64,000 nt of DNA from Clostridium bovifaecis (GTDB lineage: Bacteria; Bacillota; Clostridia; Clostridiales; Clostridiaceae). A program made the translations under genes and the position numbers. The notes under the pieces are model-generated. The model saw only the letters and a program-made list of their open reading frames with translations. It was not told the DNA's origin and made no database searches. The number at the start of each line of letters is the position of its first letter. Position 1 is the stretch's first letter. The DNA lies in NCBI GenBank assembly GCA_009738435.1, contig CP046522.1, positions 279,249 to 343,248 on the forward strand. Direction: 5' to 3'. Shown here piece after piece: positions 56,823-64,000 of the stretch.

Positions 56823-57439
56823 TTATCTTCTAATAAACATTTGAGTCCAGTAAGGAGTTCCACTGCTGTTCTTTGTATACCCTACACCTATTTCAGTAAA
56901 GTTAGAATTTAAAATATTTGCTCTATGTCCTGGTGAGTTCATCCAACCTCTAACTACTTCTTGCGCTGTTCTTTGTCCGTAGGCAATGTTTTCACCTGCT
57001 GCAGTATATTTAATACCAAAGCTCTGCATCATAGTGAAAGGAGAACCATAGGTTGGGGAAGTATGAGAAAAATATCCACGAGTTGCCATATCCATAGATT
57101 TATGTCTAGCCACTCTTGAAAGTTCCCAGTTTTCTGCTAATGGTTTTAATCCATTCTTTGATCTTTCTACATTACATAGCCTAATTACTTCTCTTTCGAT
57201 GACCTTTATATCATCGATATTAGGTACAGTAATTTTTGATTTGGATAAATTAAATTAGGATTTTTAATGCTTGGATTTGCTGCAATTAATTCACTTACTC
57301 CGATTTGATACTTAACTGCAATTTTCCACATACTGTCTCCAGATCTTACTGTATAAGTAATAGATTGAGCATAAGCACTGCTAATACATAGAATTAAAGC
57401 TAAAGACAAAGACGATAGAAATACTTTAAATTTTTTCAA
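56823..57439 (-). pseudogene. Secreted LysM-CAP domain protein (YkwD-like), frameshifted
   Basis: About 205 residues in two frames. TTG start at 57439 after GGAGGTGATC. Signal peptide (FKVFLSSLSLALILCISSAYA), a LysM domain (YTVRSGDSMWKIAVKYQIG to LIYPNQK), then a CAP/SCP domain (HKSMDMATRGYFSHTSP, GENIAYG, PGHRANILNSNFTEIGVGY). The break lies in the T5 run at 57233-57237 (A5 in the coding strand); one extra base gives NQKITVPNIDDIKVIEREV. CAP-LysM proteins bind the cell wall and are common around sporulation in Firmicutes. Probably intact in the organism. Confidence 0.85.
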
Positions 57440-57520
57440 GTTGATCACCTCCACAGTTATTTTGCAGAGGACGTACAATTTTTATGAGTTTTAAATTTTA
57501 ACAATTATGGAACACACTAT

Positions 57521-57748
57521 AAGAAAGTTGTGATCCAATTTTCTTAGGTTAGAGCACAAGTGCTAGTTAGGCGACAAGGTCGCAGTTAGAGAAGCATGTT
57601 AGATGTTAGGAGGTTAAGAGTTAGTTTAAAGTGCAAAGCTTAGAGTTTTCAGCCATTAACTTTAACTTTGTTTTTTAACTTTCTAAGCTTGCGCTTTAGC
57701 GACTAACTCAGGCTTTAGCCTCTAACCTGAAATAAATTGCGTAGCAAA
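57521..57748. repeat. Dispersed repeat cluster: GGTTAG-type inverted repeat with TTGC-GCAA ends
   Basis: Left end AAGAAAGTTGTGATCCAATT then CTTAGGTTAGAG; right end CTCTAACCTGAAATAAATTGCGTAGCAAA, its inverse. The interior holds several smaller palindromes (GCACAAGTGC, GCGACAAGGTCGC, GCGCTTTAGCG). No gene in the 370 bases between LysM-CAP and the permease. Confidence 0.65.
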
Positions 57749-57809
57749 ACATTTCTATCATGAATATACTATTATAAGAATAAGCAGCTATTAGGTGGAG
57801 GGAAGAATT

Positions 57810-58295
57810 GTGACTGCCTTAATTTTATATGGAGTTGCACTTATATTACTTTTATTGTCATATATACATGATAAGGGTAAAACCAAGAAAGCTCTAAGAA
57901 GAGCCTGGAAGTCCTTTGAGAATGTAATGCCGCAATTTTTGGGAATAATCTTTATAATAGGAATAATGTTATCTGTTTTAAAGCCAGAGGTTATATCCCA
58001 TATTATAGGAAAAGAATCTGGGATATTTGGAGTAGTACTTTCTGCAATAGTTGGTTCTATAACTATGATGCCTACTTTTGTGGCGTTTCCAACAGCAGAT
58101 ATGCTTCTTAAAAATGGAGCAGGGTATGCTCAAGTAGGAGCGCTTGTATCTACGCTAACTTTAGTCGGAATAATTACTTTTTCTTTAGAGGCTAAATACA
58201 TAGGTAAGAAGGCTACTTTTTACAGAAACTTTCTAGCTTTTATGTTTTCCTTTGTAGTAGCTTTTGTTATTGGAAAGGCAGTGGGAGGAGCATGA
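57810..58295 (+). CDS. Permease half 1 (YraQ/COG0701-like)
   Basis: 161 residues with four or five membrane helices; SIVGSITMMPTFVAFPTADMLLKNG is the conserved Gly/Pro-rich segment of the COG0701 permease family. GTG 57810 is chosen because GGTGGAGGG sits about eight bases before it; the in-frame GTG at 57795 is part of that site. Overlaps the next gene by ATGA. Confidence 0.75.
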   Translation: MTALILYGVALILLLLSYIHDKGKTKKALRRAWKSFENVMPQFLGIIFIIGIMLSVLKPEVISHIIGKESGIFGVVLSAIVGSITMMPTFVAFPTADMLLKNGAGYAQVGALVSTLTLVGIITFSLEAKYIGKKATFYRNFLAFMFSFVVAFVIGKAVGGA

Positions 58296-58831
58296 GAAAA
58301 AGAATTTTAAAAAGATATTCCTTTTTTATAGGCGCTTTAATTATTGCGGCGATAATTACTATAGTAAATAAGGAAATAGGATTTAAGACCTTTAGTATAG
58401 CAGGAGCAAGCTTTAAACAAATGTTATCTGTACTTCCTCCTATTATGATTTTACTTGGGCTTATGGATGTATGGATCCCAAGAGAATCTATGATGAAGTA
58501 CATGGGGGATAATTCAGGATTTTTAGGCATTGGGCTTGCTATACTCATAGGATCTATAGCTGCTGGACCTATGTATGCTGCATTTCCTTTTACCGTAGTA
58601 TTGCTAAGAAAAGGTGTTAGATTCAGCAATATAATAATATTTATGAATGCTTGGTGCGTAACAAAGATAACTACATTTATGTTTGAAATTACAGCTTTAG
58701 GATATAAGTTTACTTTAACAAGGCTAATGGTAGATATACCAGGAATAATAATAATGGGATACCTAGTACAGTGGCTTTTATCAAAAGACGAGCTTGATAA
58801 CATATATCTGAGTGCTGAAAAGTTGGAGTGA
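58292..58831 (+). CDS. Permease half 2 (YraQ/COG0701-like)
   Basis: 179 residues, five membrane helices. GLAILIGSIAAGPMYAAFPFTVVLLRKG repeats the motif of the preceding protein, so the two are homologous halves that probably assemble into one transporter; most relatives have both in one chain. Start overlaps the previous stop (ATGA). Substrate unknown. Confidence 0.78.
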   Translation: MRKRILKRYSFFIGALIIAAIITIVNKEIGFKTFSIAGASFKQMLSVLPPIMILLGLMDVWIPRESMMKYMGDNSGFLGIGLAILIGSIAAGPMYAAFPFTVVLLRKGVRFSNIIIFMNAWCVTKITTFMFEITALGYKFTLTRLMVDIPGIIIMGYLVQWLLSKDELDNIYLSAEKLE

Positions 58832-58914
58832 AAAGTAAGAGCGTAAGTTAGGAAAACAAGTTAGAAAGCTAGGCTTTAGAGAGTACAGCACCTATATTCT
58901 AACTTGCGAAGCAC
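58832..58914. repeat. GTTAGG / CCTAAC inverted words between permease and GIY-YIG gene
   Basis: Words such as GTTAGG, GTTAGAAAGC, AGGCTTT, TTCTAAC and CCTAACC form loose inverted repeats like those at 38648 and 57521. Confidence 0.45.
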
Positions 58915-59169
58915 CTAACCTTTACAAGGCTGATTACTAATAAGTTGAAGTTTTTCTTTTCTTGTTAATTGTTTTATAGAGTATTCTCTCTTCTGGGCAG
59001 ATATCTTATCTTCATATTCTTCAAAATATACAAGTCTTACAGGAAGCCTGCATTTTGTATATTTTGCGCCCTTTCCTTTAGCATGGGTTTCTATTCTCTT
59101 ACAAAGATTATTAGTCCATCCCGTATACAAGGTGCTGTCAGAACATTCAAGTATATATACATAACACAT
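58915..59169 (-). CDS. GIY-YIG nuclease domain protein (UPF0213)
   Basis: 84 residues with the GIY-YIG core YVYILECSDSTLYTGWTNNLCKRIETH, an Arg and Glu in the expected places, and the short UPF0213 length. Possible structure-specific endonuclease; physiological role unknown. Confidence 0.88.
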   Translation of the reverse strand: MCYVYILECSDSTLYTGWTNNLCKRIETHAKGKGAKYTKCRLPVRLVYFEEYEDKISAQKREYSIKQLTRKEKLQLISNQPCKG

Positions 59170-59273
59170 ATTTAATCACCAGTAATTATTATATAGTAAA
59201 TGTTTAATGATGGACAAGCATTTACTGATGAATACGGAAATAGTTTCAACTCTAAACTTCTCCACTTCTCCAC

Positions 59274-59300
59274 TAGGAAAAATGCTGCGCATTTTTCCTA
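59274..59300. repeat. TAGGAAAAATGC-TGC-GCATTTTTCCTA palindrome
   Basis: Perfect 12-bp arms around TGC, overlapping the stop codon of the leftward PfoR-like gene. Probably acts as its transcript end; related in form to the TTGC-N3-GCAA family. Confidence 0.6.
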
Positions 59301-60320
59301 TAGGTCCAATTTCATGTCTCCATATTTAATCAAACCTTTGGTACGCATAAATTCTGAAATTAGCAAGCTTAAAACAGCAGGTGCTAATATGTGCAATATC
59401 AATATAGAAGGCAGAGAGTGTGCTCCCATAGCTTCTATAGTTGCAAATTGTCCTACAAGACCACTAGTTCCCATGCCAGCACCAGCAGGGGTATTCTTCA
59501 TTTTAAATAAAGTAGAGGCAATAGGACCTAAAATTGCACTAGATAATGTAGGTGGAATCCATATAAGAGGGTTTTTGATAATGTTAGGAACCTGAAGCAT
59601 GGATGTTCCAAGCCCTTGGGCAATTAGTCCACCAAACCTATTTTCTCTAAAGCTAGATATAGCAAATCCGATCATTTGAGCACAGCAGCCGACTGTAGCT
59701 GCACCAGCGGCAAGACCACTGAGTTTTAAAGAAATTGCAAGAGCAGCGCTGCTAATTGGTAAGGTTAGCAGCATTCCCATAGCTACGGAAACAGCTATCC
59801 CCATAGGTAGAGGTTGGAGCTCGGTAGCATAATTAATAACATTTCCAAGATAAGTCATGATTGAAGACATAATAGGGCTTATAAAGATACCTGTAAAGCC
59901 ACCTGCAATAATGGTGACAGCGGGAACTAATATGATGTTTAATTTGGTCTTTCCTTGCACAAGTTTTCCTAACTCAGCTCCTATAAGCGCTGCAATCAAA
60001 GCCCCAACAGGCTCGCCTATTTTTATAGAATAAAGACCTGTATCAGTAAGAAAGAGACTCTGAGCTCCGATGGTACCAGTGATTATAGATGAAAAAATAG
60101 ATAATACAGGAGCTTTGACTCCATAAGCAACAGATGCTCCAATTGCAGGTCCCATTAAAAACTGAGCTGCCTTTCCAAACTCTGTTAGTAAAGTAAATCC
60201 GAGTTTATCTCCAATTTGTTTTAAAATTAGTCCAATGATTAGGGATGAAAATAATCCTTGAGCCATATAATTTAACACGTCAATTAAGTATTTTTTTAGA
60301 GAAAATCTTTCTTTTTCCAT
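59298..60320 (-). CDS. PfoR-like PTS EIIC_2-family membrane protein (COG3641)
   Basis: 340 residues with about ten hydrophobic segments. Gly-rich loops (LMGPAIGASVAYGVKAP, GAGMGTSGLVGQFATIEAMG) match the PTS_EIIC_2/PfoR family. PfoR was named as a regulator of perfringolysin O in C. perfringens, but the family looks like a transporter and no PTS IIA/IIB parts are near. ATG 60320 after AGAGGAGC. Confidence 0.8.
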   Translation of the reverse strand: MEKERFSLKKYLIDVLNYMAQGLFSSLIIGLILKQIGDKLGFTLLTEFGKAAQFLMGPAIGASVAYGVKAPVLSIFSSIITGTIGAQSLFLTDTGLYSIKIGEPVGALIAALIGAELGKLVQGKTKLNIILVPAVTIIAGGFTGIFISPIMSSIMTYLGNVINYATELQPLPMGIAVSVAMGMLLTLPISSAALAISLKLSGLAAGAATVGCCAQMIGFAISSFRENRFGGLIAQGLGTSMLQVPNIIKNPLIWIPPTLSSAILGPIASTLFKMKNTPAGAGMGTSGLVGQFATIEAMGAHSLPSILILHILAPAVLSLLISEFMRTKGLIKYGDMKLDL

Positions 60321-60613
60321 ATGTGCTCCTCTTTATTAAAATTAAAATTTAATCTTCATATATTATGCAGTAAAATTAGTGTTTTACTCAATAGGGTACA
60401 AACTATTTTTATAGATTTATTTTTATATTATATAAGAGAAATAAATTAAAAAAGACTGATCGAATAAAGATGGTTTATTATTTTATGTTAAACATATATC
60501 ATTCAATAATAGTATGTATTATAATTACATTATAGAGTAAATAAGACATTAGATGGAATCGTTTAAATAAGATATATTATACATATAAGAAGAAAATATT
60601 AAGGGAGGTAACC

Positions 60614-61531
60614 ATGAAGGGAAGAATTTTCAAAATAGGTTTAGTAAGTATTGTTACTATTTGGATTCTTATTCTTGGAGCTATAATTTGGCATTGCAAC
60701 TCTATAATAAGCAGCATGGTTAACGGCAGAATAGAAGATAAAGATGGAAAAAAACTGCTAAAGAAGTATGACAAAGAGATAGATAAAGTTGAAACTAAAA
60801 CTTCTGACGGAATTAAACTAAGTGCGTGGAGGTTTAAAACGAATGGTCCAAAAGGGATAGTAATAGTTCTCCATGGGATGCATGGGATGGACGGTGGATC
60901 ATTATTGGACTTTGGTAAGTTTTTCAAAGAAGCTGGCTATGATGCCATTTTGTTGGACATGAGAGCGCATGGATATAGTTCAGGAAATGAAATTGGACTA
61001 GGATATACAGAGGTTAGAGATGTAAATGCTCTGCTAGATTGGATAAAGGAGAAGAAAGAGTATAAGAATAAAAAAATTATAGTTTATGGTTTATCTATGG
61101 GTGGTTCTACAGCAATAAATGCAGCAGCTGTACGAAAAGATATAGACGCGGTAATCAGTGTAAGTGCTTATGAATCCTTTGAAAGTCAAATTATAGACTA
61201 TATGAAAAAAGCTAATGTACCTAAAGCCATGATGAGTATTTACAAACCATGTTTTAGGTTAGTTTTGTTGTTAAAATACGGCATGAATCCAGTAAAGAAT
61301 TCTTCAATAAATACAATAAAAAAGATATCTCCAAGACCTATTCTGTTAATTCATGGAGACAAGGATAGTCAGACTTCGGTGCAGCAAGCTTATCATCTGA
61401 AGGAAAAAGCAGGTGATAATTCTGAATTGTGGGTAGTTAAGGATAAGGAGCATCTAGTGGTAGAAGATATACTTGGTGAAGAGAATGCTTGGTATAGAGA
61501 TAAGATATTAGAATTTATTAAAAAGAATTAA
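60614..61531 (+). CDS. Membrane-anchored alpha/beta hydrolase
   Basis: 305 residues. One N-terminal membrane helix (about 6-26), then an alpha/beta hydrolase. The nucleophile elbow GLSMGGS holds the catalytic Ser (about residue 179); LLIHGDKDSQTS carries the Asp, and KDKEHLVVE the His. HGMHGMDGG forms the oxyanion region. Esterase or peptidase-like; substrate unknown. ATG 60614 after GGGAGG. Confidence 0.85.
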   Translation: MKGRIFKIGLVSIVTIWILILGAIIWHCNSIISSMVNGRIEDKDGKKLLKKYDKEIDKVETKTSDGIKLSAWRFKTNGPKGIVIVLHGMHGMDGGSLLDFGKFFKEAGYDAILLDMRAHGYSSGNEIGLGYTEVRDVNALLDWIKEKKEYKNKKIIVYGLSMGGSTAINAAAVRKDIDAVISVSAYESFESQIIDYMKKANVPKAMMSIYKPCFRLVLLLKYGMNPVKNSSINTIKKISPRPILLIHGDKDSQTSVQQAYHLKEKAGDNSELWVVKDKEHLVVEDILGEENAWYRDKILEFIKKN

Positions 61532-61555
61532 TCATAAACCTAAGGAGGAAAAGTT

Positions 61556-61797
61556 TTGAAAAGACAAGGTAAAACAAATAAAATGGAGCTAAGCAAAGAA
61601 AAAGAGAGCAGATGATAGAAATAATAAAGTCTTATTTTTATGAAGAAAGAGATGAAAATTTAGGAGATTTAGGAGCAACCTTAATATTAGACTTTATATT
61701 AGAAAAGTTAGCAATGGAGTTCTATAATAAAGGGATTTATGATGCATACCAATATATGAATGATAGATTAGACGACATGTTAGGATTGCAAAGATAG
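61556..61797 (+). pseudogene. DUF2164 protein, frameshifted near the start
   Basis: The DUF2164 family body (SYFYEERDENLGDLGATLIL to MNDRLDDMLGLQ) is open from 61612. Its expected beginning (MELSKEKREQMIEIIK) lies upstream in another frame from TTG 61556, which has AAGGAGG before it. Adding one A to the A5 run at 61599-61603 joins them into an 80-residue protein of normal family length. Function unknown. Probably a homopolymer error. Confidence 0.75.
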
Positions 61798-61820
61798 AGT
61801 ATAACGGGAGGAAACATTCG

Positions 61821-63623
61821 TTGAACAGTATAAAAGACAGATACGAAGAAAGAAAAAAGCACTATGAAGGCTTAATTATGAAAGAAAACAGAAGGATAGC
61901 TTTTATTAGTAACTTAAGGCTTGTATTTTTTTTAGTAGGAATTGTAGGAGCATTATTCTATTATTTAATTAAAAACTATTATTTAGCGGTAGCTGTATTT
62001 TTAGCTTTTTTACTGGCGTTTATTATGTTAGTAAAAATGCATAATAAAGCAATAGAAAAAAGAAGCTATATGACTGCATTACATGAAATAAATGATAAAT
62101 CAATAAAAAGAATAGAGGGGGAATGGAAACAATTTATAGATACAGGAGAAGAGTTCGTAGATGCTGAGCATAATTATTCTAAGGACTTAGATATCTTTGG
62201 AAAAGGCTCTCTTTTTCAATGGATTAATACAACTGTTACATATTTAGGGAGAGAAAGATTAAGAGAGATTTTTGAGAAGCCTTCTAAGGAAATAAGCGAT
62301 ATTTATGAAAGGCAAGAAGCTGTGGGAGAACTAGCAGAGAAGCTTGACTTTAGGCAGAACTTTATGGCTGAAGGAATGATAGCTGCAAAGGAAATACATA
62401 ATCCTGAGGAGCTATTCTTATGGGCAAATAGTAGAAAAAAATTTTACTGTAATCCTTTATTAAACTTCATAATTTATATATGGCCACTTATTACAGTGAT
62501 AGCGATATTACTTCCGTTTACAACTAGAACACCATATTATATGGGCGCTTTAGTAATATGTATTAATATAGGTATACTTATGTGGGATAATGAAGATAGA
62601 AGTAGGGTGCTTGGTACGGTGGACAAATATAAAGAAAACATAAGGACTTACTATGGAATGCTTCAAGCCCTTGAGAAAGAACAATTTCATTCAAGGTATA
62701 TAAAAAATATAAAAAGCAATCTAATCAATGATAAAGGAGATACTGCATCAGAGCAGATAAGAAAATTATCAGTCATAGAAGAAAAAGTATCGGGTAGAAG
62801 AAATGTTTATTATTCTATAATTAATATACTTACCCTCTCAGACTATAGATATATGAGGGTTCTTGAAATGTGGAAAAAAGATTCAGGAGAGTGCATAAAT
62901 AAGTGGCTTAATACATTGGGAGAAATTGAAGCTTTAGCAGGTTTATCTATTATAAAGTATGATAATCCAGAATGGGTGATGCCTTCATTTACAGAAAATC
63001 AGTCTTTGCTTTCAGCTAAAGAAATGGGGCATCCTCTTCTTACTGGAGAGAGAGTATGTAATGATTTAAAAATGCAAAAGCCATCTAATATCCTCTTGAT
63101 TACAGGATCTAATATGTCTGGCAAAAGTACACTTCTAAGAACTGCAGGTATAAACTTAGTTTTAGCTTATGCAGGTGCTCCAGTTTGTGCTAAAGAATTC
63201 TCGTGCTCAGTAATGGAAATTTATACATGTATGAGAGTGAGTGATGATCTTGAGAGAAGTATTTCATCTTTTTACGCAGAAATCCTAAGAATAAAAAAGA
63301 TAGTAGAAGCCACAAAAAGGGATAAGCAGATATTTTTCCTTCTAGATGAGATATTTAAAGGTACCAATTCCATGGATAGACATACAGGAGCAAAAGTGTT
63401 GATAAATAGGTTAAGTAGAGAAGGAGCTTTAGGGCTTGTATCAACTCATGATTTAGAATTAGGAGAATTGGAAGAAGAGAGTCAGGGTAAGGTGAAAAAT
63501 TATCATTTTAGAGAGTATTATAAGGAAGATAAAATATATTTTGATTACAAGCTCCGCAGTGGAATTTCAACTACAAGGAATGCGTTATATCTTATAAAGA
63601 TGGCAGGAATAGAGATAGATTAA
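61821..63623 (+). CDS. Membrane-anchored MutS-like ATPase
   Basis: 600 residues. Two membrane helices at about 30-70 and another hydrophobic pair at about 213-255, a helical lever region (about 260-400), and a C-terminal MutS ATPase: Walker A TGSNMSGKSTLLRT (about 430), Walker B IFFLLDEIFKGTN and STHDLELGELEE. No mismatch-recognition domain is visible. Such MutS relatives are frequent in Firmicutes and of unknown job. TTG 61821 after GGGAGG. Confidence 0.85.
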   Translation: MNSIKDRYEERKKHYEGLIMKENRRIAFISNLRLVFFLVGIVGALFYYLIKNYYLAVAVFLAFLLAFIMLVKMHNKAIEKRSYMTALHEINDKSIKRIEGEWKQFIDTGEEFVDAEHNYSKDLDIFGKGSLFQWINTTVTYLGRERLREIFEKPSKEISDIYERQEAVGELAEKLDFRQNFMAEGMIAAKEIHNPEELFLWANSRKKFYCNPLLNFIIYIWPLITVIAILLPFTTRTPYYMGALVICINIGILMWDNEDRSRVLGTVDKYKENIRTYYGMLQALEKEQFHSRYIKNIKSNLINDKGDTASEQIRKLSVIEEKVSGRRNVYYSIINILTLSDYRYMRVLEMWKKDSGECINKWLNTLGEIEALAGLSIIKYDNPEWVMPSFTENQSLLSAKEMGHPLLTGERVCNDLKMQKPSNILLITGSNMSGKSTLLRTAGINLVLAYAGAPVCAKEFSCSVMEIYTCMRVSDDLERSISSFYAEILRIKKIVEATKRDKQIFFLLDEIFKGTNSMDRHTGAKVLINRLSREGALGLVSTHDLELGELEEESQGKVKNYHFREYYKEDKIYFDYKLRSGISTTRNALYLIKMAGIEID

Positions 63624-63630
63624 TTAATTG

Positions 63631-63649
63631 CATATTTATTATAAATATG
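63631..63649. repeat. CATATTTAT-T-ATAAATATG palindrome
   Basis: Perfect 9-bp arms in the gap before the last gene; a TATAAT at 63675-63680 follows. Could be an operator or a weak hairpin. Confidence 0.4.
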
Positions 63650-63740
63650 TAACCCCTTATGCATTAATTTTTGATATAATATATAGAAAGCTTAATTATG
63701 CAAATTTACATATAATACTGCAGAAAAAGGGGCGAATGGG

Positions 63741-64000
63741 ATGAAACTGGTAATATTAAACGGGAAATTAGTTGGAGAAAAGTTAGGAAGCAGTATCTAC
63801 ACAGAAGATGGCGTTATGTTCCTAAGAAAGGAAAGCATTCTTACAGAATCTATAATTAAAAGGCTGAATAAGATAGGAATAAATAGTGTTTATATAGATG
63901 ATGGGAATAGCGAAGTGACACTGCAAGAGGTGTTACCTACCACAATAAGATTAGCACTAGTAAAGTCTTTAAAGTCTGTATTTGATGAGACTAAAAGTAG
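63741..64000 (+). CDS. Probable HD-GYP-type signalling protein, N-terminal part (runs off right edge)
   Basis: The first 86 codons are present. KLVILNGKLVGEKLGSSIYT and RKESILTESIIKRLNKIGIN are typical of the N-terminal DUF3391-like/roof region before HD-GYP domains, which break down cyclic di-GMP. The catalytic domain, if present, lies outside the window. ATG 63741 follows AAGGGGCG. Confidence 0.6.
   Translation, partial: MKLVILNGKLVGEKLGSSIYTEDGVMFLRKESILTESIIKRLNKIGINSVYIDDGNSEVTLQEVLPTTIRLALVKSLKSVFDETKS

Overview
The window is low-GC DNA (roughly a third G+C) with strong AGGAGG-type ribosome sites, frequent TTG/GTG starts and many short gene clusters. Together with an anaerobe-type gene set (acyl-CoA dehydratase activase system, PfoR-like membrane protein, SigV/RsiV-type ECF pair, DUF1540 and DUF421/DUF4363 proteins) this points to a Clostridium-like member of the Clostridia. 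The species cannot be read from the sequence. No rRNA, tRNA, CRISPR array, IS element or prophage was seen.

Layout. 1-4.9 kb: a type II NADH dehydrogenase with a C-terminal membrane region (partial, leftward), divergent from a double-FMN-domain lipoprotein, ApbE and a UbiA prenyltransferase. This resembles the flavin-based extracellular electron transfer (FLEET) locus known from Listeria. 4.9-14 kb: DUF4363/DUF421, a frameshifted CcpA-like LacI regulator, a large SF1 helicase with a DUF488 partner, a membrane Fe-S protein behind a CsoR-type palindrome, and a doubly frameshifted cardiolipin synthase. 14-19.1 kb: AEC permease, AmtB plus P-II, a DMT permease and a decayed cstA. 19.3-22.3 kb: a three-gene acyl-CoA dehydratase/activase-like system (COG3580, COG3581, COG1924). 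22.3-26 kb: a BusR-like c-di-AMP-type repressor, paired operators and an osmolyte ABC transporter. 26.5-35.5 kb: the complete shikimate/Phe/Tyr operon (aroF-tyrA-aroB-aroA-aroC-pheA-aroE-aroK-aroQ), preceded by a promoter, a Tyr/Phe/Trp-rich leader peptide and an intrinsic terminator, that is, an attenuator. 35.5-48.5 kb: small and membrane proteins, a guanidine-I (ykkC) riboswitch, an ECF sigma/anti-sigma pair, cold-shock protein, ComB, PepP, an APC permease, a TRIC channel, an acetyltransferase and a Nudix hydrolase. 48.5-64 kb: an Ada-AraC-GNAT fusion, EcsC, a SigV/RsiV pair, ChrB/YkvA, a heterodimeric ABC exporter, LysM-CAP protein, a two-half permease, GIY-YIG protein, PfoR-like protein, alpha/beta hydrolase, DUF2164, a membrane-anchored MutS-like ATPase and the start of a c-di-GMP-type protein.

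Two patterns run across the window. First, at least eight otherwise conserved genes carry 1- or 2-base shifts, mostly in A/T homopolymers or TA repeats, including aroA inside an otherwise perfect aromatic operon. This looks more like residual sequencing or assembly error than decay; the cstA remnant, with deletions and a nonsense codon, is the clear true pseudogene. Second, a family of short palindromes built on TTGC-N3-GCAA, often flanked by GGTTAG/CTAACC words, recurs in intergenic gaps.
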